A stretch of DNA of 8,629 nucleotides from Anaerolineae bacterium. GTDB lineage: Bacteria; Chloroflexota; Anaerolineae; JAADDB01. Where the stretch lies: NCBI GenBank assembly GCA_015486895.1, contig WFQT01000357.1:1-8629 (forward strand), read 5' to 3'. Positions within the stretch are counted from its first letter, which is position 1, and the number at the start of each line of letters is the position of its first letter. The notes under the pieces were generated by a model. That model did not search any database, had not been told where the DNA came from, and worked only from the letters and a program-made list of their open reading frames with translations. The position numbers and the translations under genes are program-made. Of this stretch, positions 5,958 through 8,629 are shown piece by piece.

Positions 5958-7223
5958 ATGACAAAACCATCCTTCCATATCAAGGATATCAACTTGGCCG
6001 AAAAAGGGCGACTCCGCATCCAATGGGCTGCCCAGGAAATGCCAGTTCTCAATTTGCTGGAAAAGCAGTTCCGCGAAGAACGCCCATTAGAGGGGATGCG
6101 GGTATCAGCCTGCCTGCATGTGACATCGGAAACAGGGAATTTGATGCGCATCCTGCAAGCCGGCGGCGCAGACGTGGTTCTAACGGCATCCAACCCTTTG
6201 AGCACCCAAGACGATGTAGCGGCAGCGTTGGTGGCGTTCCACGAAATCCCCGTTTTTGCCATCAAAGGAGAGGATAACAAAACCTACTACCAACATCTGG
6301 AAGCCGCCCTGGAACACAGGCCAAACATCACCATGGACGACGGAGCCGACTTGGTGAGCACGCTGCATGCCAAGCACCAGGAATTATTGGGCAATGTCAT
6401 CGGCGGCACAGAGGAAACCACTACCGGCGTCATCAGGCTGAAAGCCATGGCAAAGGATGGAGCATTAGCCTACCCCATTATTGCCGTTAACGATGCCATG
6501 ACCAAGTACTTATTTGATAATCGCTACGGCACCGGCCAGAGCACGTTGGATGGCATCATCCGGGCCACGAATATCCTGTTGGCCGGCAAAGTATTCGTTG
6601 TGGGTGGTTATGGCTGGTGCAGTCGCGGCATCGCCATGCGAGCGCGGGGCATGGGTGCCAACGTCATCGTCACAGAAGTAGACCCACTCAGAGCACTAGA
6701 AGCAACCATGGATGGCTTCCGCGTTATGCCAATGCAAGAAGCTGCCAAATTAGGACGCATTTTCGTCAGCGCCACCGGTGACATCCATGTTTTCGATCGC
6801 CATCACTTCGAGGTCATGCAAGACGGTGCCATCCTGGCCAATTCCGGCCACTTCAACGTGGAAATCAATTTGCCGGTCTTAGAAGAAATAGCTGTGAGCA
6901 AGCGGCAGATACGCGACTTTTTGGACGAATATACTTTAGCGGACGGCCGCCGTCTATATGTCATCGGAGAGGGCCGCTTGGTCAATTTAGCCGCGGCCGA
7001 AGGACATCCTTCCAGCGTCATGGACATGAGCTTTGCTAACCAAGCGCTCAGCGCAGCTTATATGCGCCAAAATGCTAAGACTTTGCAACCACAAGTATAC
7101 ACTGTGCCTGAAGAGATCGATAAACGAATCGCCCGGATGAAATTAGAGGCAATGGATATCAACATCGATACCCTGACCGAAGAACAAATTCACTACCTGA
7201 ATTCGTGGAAATCCGGGACTTAA
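5958..7223 (+). CDS. ahcY: S-adenosylhomocysteine hydrolase (adenosylhomocysteinase)
   Basis: The enzyme splits S-adenosylhomocysteine into adenosine and homocysteine using tightly bound NAD. At 421 aa it is the short form found in archaea and many thermophilic bacteria, lacking the ~40-residue insert of some bacterial enzymes. Recognisable parts are LHVTSET (53-59), NPLSTQDD (79-86), MDDGADL (126-132), EETTTGV (152-158), VNDAMTKYLFDN (177-188, with the Lys/Asp/Asn active-site residues at 183, 187 and 188), the dinucleotide loop GGYGWCSRG (216-224), NSGHFNVEI (295-303) and AAAEGHPSSVMDMSFANQAL (345-364). In the NAD loop the usual third glycine of GxGxxG is Ser222. AAAGGAG at 5943-5949 lies eight bases before the ATG and overlaps the end of the kinase gene. 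It ends in tandem TAA stops, 29 bp before metK. Confidence 0.98.
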   Translation: MTKPSFHIKDINLAEKGRLRIQWAAQEMPVLNLLEKQFREERPLEGMRVSACLHVTSETGNLMRILQAGGADVVLTASNPLSTQDDVAAALVAFHEIPVFAIKGEDNKTYYQHLEAALEHRPNITMDDGADLVSTLHAKHQELLGNVIGGTEETTTGVIRLKAMAKDGALAYPIIAVNDAMTKYLFDNRYGTGQSTLDGIIRATNILLAGKVFVVGGYGWCSRGIAMRARGMGANVIVTEVDPLRALEATMDGFRVMPMQEAAKLGRIFVSATGDIHVFDRHHFEVMQDGAILANSGHFNVEINLPVLEEIAVSKRQIRDFLDEYTLADGRRLYVIGEGRLVNLAAAEGHPSSVMDMSFANQALSAAYMRQNAKTLQPQVYTVPEEIDKRIARMKLEAMDINIDTLTEEQIHYLNSWKSGT

Positions 7224-7252
7224 TAATGGCTTCTGGAAAAGGAGGTTCTAAC

Positions 7253-8467
7253 GTGACCACAACTTTCATGTCTTCCCCCAAGTTTTTCTATACATCGGAA
7301 TCGGTAACAGAGGGACATCCAGATAAAATCTGCGATCAGATTTCTGATGCTGTGTTGGATGCTATTATCGCCAAAGACCCGGATGCCCGCGTCGCCTGCG
7401 AAACAGCGGTGACTACCGGCCTGGTGATAGTCATGGGCGAGATTACCACAGACACCTACGTGGACATCGCCAGCATCGCCCGAGACACTATCCGGGAAAT
7501 CGGCTACACCCGAGCCAAATACGGCTTTGACGCCGATACCTGTGGGGTTACCGTCTCTATCAAAGGGCAATCCGGAGACATCGCTTTAGGAGTTGACAAA
7601 GCATGGGAAGCCAAACATGGTGAAGAACTGGACCAAGCTATAGAGTCGATTGGCGCCGGTGACCAGGGGATGATGATCGGCTTTGCCTGCAATGAAACGC
7701 CGGAACTGATGCCTCTTCCCATCTCTTTAGCTCACGGTCTGGCCAAGCGACTGGCTTTCGTGCGCAAAGAAGGCATCCTGCCTTACTTGCGGCCAGATGG
7801 CAAATCACAGGTCACTGTGGAATACGCTTACGGCAAGCCCAAGCGAGTAGACACGGTAGTGATTTCTGCCCAGCACGCGCCGACCGTTTCCCAAGAACAA
7901 ATCCGTGAAGATGTCATCGAGAACGTTATCAAAGCCGTGGTGCCGGAGCAGTACCTTGATAATGACACAAAGATATACGTAAACCCCACGGGACGGTTCG
8001 TCATCGGCGGACCGATGGGAGATGCTGGACTTACCGGCCGCAAGATCATCGTGGATACATACGGCGGCATTGCCCGCCACGGCGGCGGCGCTTTTTCCGG
8101 AAAAGATCCCACAAAAGTAGATCGTTCCGCCAGTTACATGGCCCGTTATATCGCCAAAAACGTAGTGGCCGCTGGCTTAGCAGATCGCTTTGAGCTGCAA
8201 GTTTCCTATGCCATAGGGGTAGCCCGACCTCTCTCCTTAGCCGTTGAGACCTTCGGCACCGGCAAAGTGGACGATAATCTCATCACAGAGCTAATCAACA
8301 AACATTTTGACCTGCGCCCGGCGGCTATCATCCGGGATCTAGATCTGCGCCGTCCCATTTACAAATCTACCGCCGCTTACGGTCATTTCGGTCGCCATGA
8401 CATCGATGCCCCCTGGGAAAGCACCGACAAAGCAGAAATCCTGCGTCGTGAGGCCGGCTTAGCCTAA
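7253..8467 (+). CDS. metK: S-adenosylmethionine synthetase (methionine adenosyltransferase)
   Basis: This 404-aa enzyme makes S-adenosylmethionine from methionine and ATP, releasing phosphate and pyrophosphate; it has the normal length for bacterial MetK. Diagnostic sequences are FFYTSESVTEGHPDKICDQI (11-30), GAGDQGMMIG (134-143, signature 1), NPTGRFVIGGPMGDAGLTGRK (starting at residue 244), GGGAFSGKD (277-285, signature 2, with the active-site Lys) and DRSASYMARY just after it. GTG at 7253 is preferred because AAAAGGAGG at 7237-7245 lies seven bases before it. An in-frame GTG at 7205 would overlap ahcY and has no such site, and ATG 7268 is further from the site. It is the last gene of the riboswitch-controlled operon; no clear T-run terminator follows, only a palindromic repeat. 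Confidence 0.98.
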   Translation: MTTTFMSSPKFFYTSESVTEGHPDKICDQISDAVLDAIIAKDPDARVACETAVTTGLVIVMGEITTDTYVDIASIARDTIREIGYTRAKYGFDADTCGVTVSIKGQSGDIALGVDKAWEAKHGEELDQAIESIGAGDQGMMIGFACNETPELMPLPISLAHGLAKRLAFVRKEGILPYLRPDGKSQVTVEYAYGKPKRVDTVVISAQHAPTVSQEQIREDVIENVIKAVVPEQYLDNDTKIYVNPTGRFVIGGPMGDAGLTGRKIIVDTYGGIARHGGGAFSGKDPTKVDRSASYMARYIAKNVVAAGLADRFELQVSYAIGVARPLSLAVETFGTGKVDDNLITELINKHFDLRPAAIIRDLDLRRPIYKSTAAYGHFGRHDIDAPWESTDKAEILRREAGLA

Positions 8468-8501
8468 ACCAAGGCGTAACTACCGAGCTATCCTTGTTCT
8501 T

Positions 8502-8570
8502 AACCACAGATTCCACGGATTTTCACAGATGATAAACAAAAAATCTGAGTAATCTGTGCAACCTGTGGTT
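8502..8570. repeat. Palindromic intergenic repeat downstream of metK
   Basis: The outer arms AACCACAG (8502-8509) and CTGTGGTT (8563-8570) and the inner arms CACAGAT (8524-8530) and ATCTGTG (8552-8558) are perfect inverted repeats. This is the common 'accacagat…atctgtggt' type of dispersed element. It could help end the operon transcript as a stem, but no T-run follows it. Confidence 0.75.
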
Positions 8571-8614
8571 GAATCCGGTACGAAAGGGCCACTTTTTTAG
8601 GAACCTAAGCAGTC

Positions 8615-8629
8615 GCCATGAGCGGTTGC
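8615..8629 (-). repeat. Edge of a third, inverted copy of the dispersed repeat
   Basis: GCCATGAGCGGTTGC matches the reverse complement of 2642-2656 and of 2784-2798 at 14 of 15 positions. It is cut by the window end, so whether the remaining ~25 bp of the unit follow cannot be seen. Confidence 0.6.

Noticed and set aside
7205..7252. Longer metK start at GTG 7205
   Set aside because: It overlaps ahcY, lacks a ribosome-binding site and adds 16 residues atypical for MetK; the GTG at 7253 has an excellent site.

Overview
The window looks like bacterial chromosome. It has sigma-70-type promoters, Shine-Dalgarno sites, rho-independent terminators and a SAM-I riboswitch. The S-adenosylhomocysteinase is the short thermophile/archaeal-like type (421 aa). 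It sits in an adenosine kinase–ahcY–metK operon, close to a ResB-like protein and to dispersed palindromic intergenic repeats of the 'atctgcg/atcagcg' kind. This combination fits Chloroflexota (Anaerolineae-like) or a related deep-branching lineage best. That placement is an inference from family resemblance and was not tested by search.

Left block (1-2600, minus strand): an FGGY carbohydrate kinase (715-2271) is followed 20 bp later by the N-terminal half of a RuBisCO-like protein (1-694, running off the window). Transcription probably starts at an extended -10 promoter near 2555-2563. The leader is then about 275 nt long and contains two mutually exclusive 10-bp hairpins. The pathway is not identifiable from this window. 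A phosphorylated sugar or sugar acid processed by the RuBisCO-like enzyme is the natural guess.

Middle block (2600-4490): a 40-bp direct repeat, present twice, brackets a ~100-bp imperfect palindrome. It is followed by a complete tRNA-Thr(CGT) unit with its own promoter and terminator. A ResB/CcsB-type cytochrome c biogenesis protein then follows, and its last ~20 codons appear frameshifted at a run of six G.

Right block (4491-8467, plus strand): a consensus promoter, an unexplained ~190-nt leader, a complete SAM-I riboswitch with visible antiterminator and terminator, and then three closely spaced genes. These are PfkB-type adenosine kinase, S-adenosylhomocysteine hydrolase and methionine adenosyltransferase. 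Together they form most of the activated-methyl cycle: MetK makes SAM, AhcY splits the SAH left by methyltransferases, and the kinase removes adenosine to pull the AhcY reaction forward. The riboswitch should shut the operon when SAM is plentiful. The window ends in a second palindromic repeat and the start of an inverted copy of the repeat found left of the tRNA.
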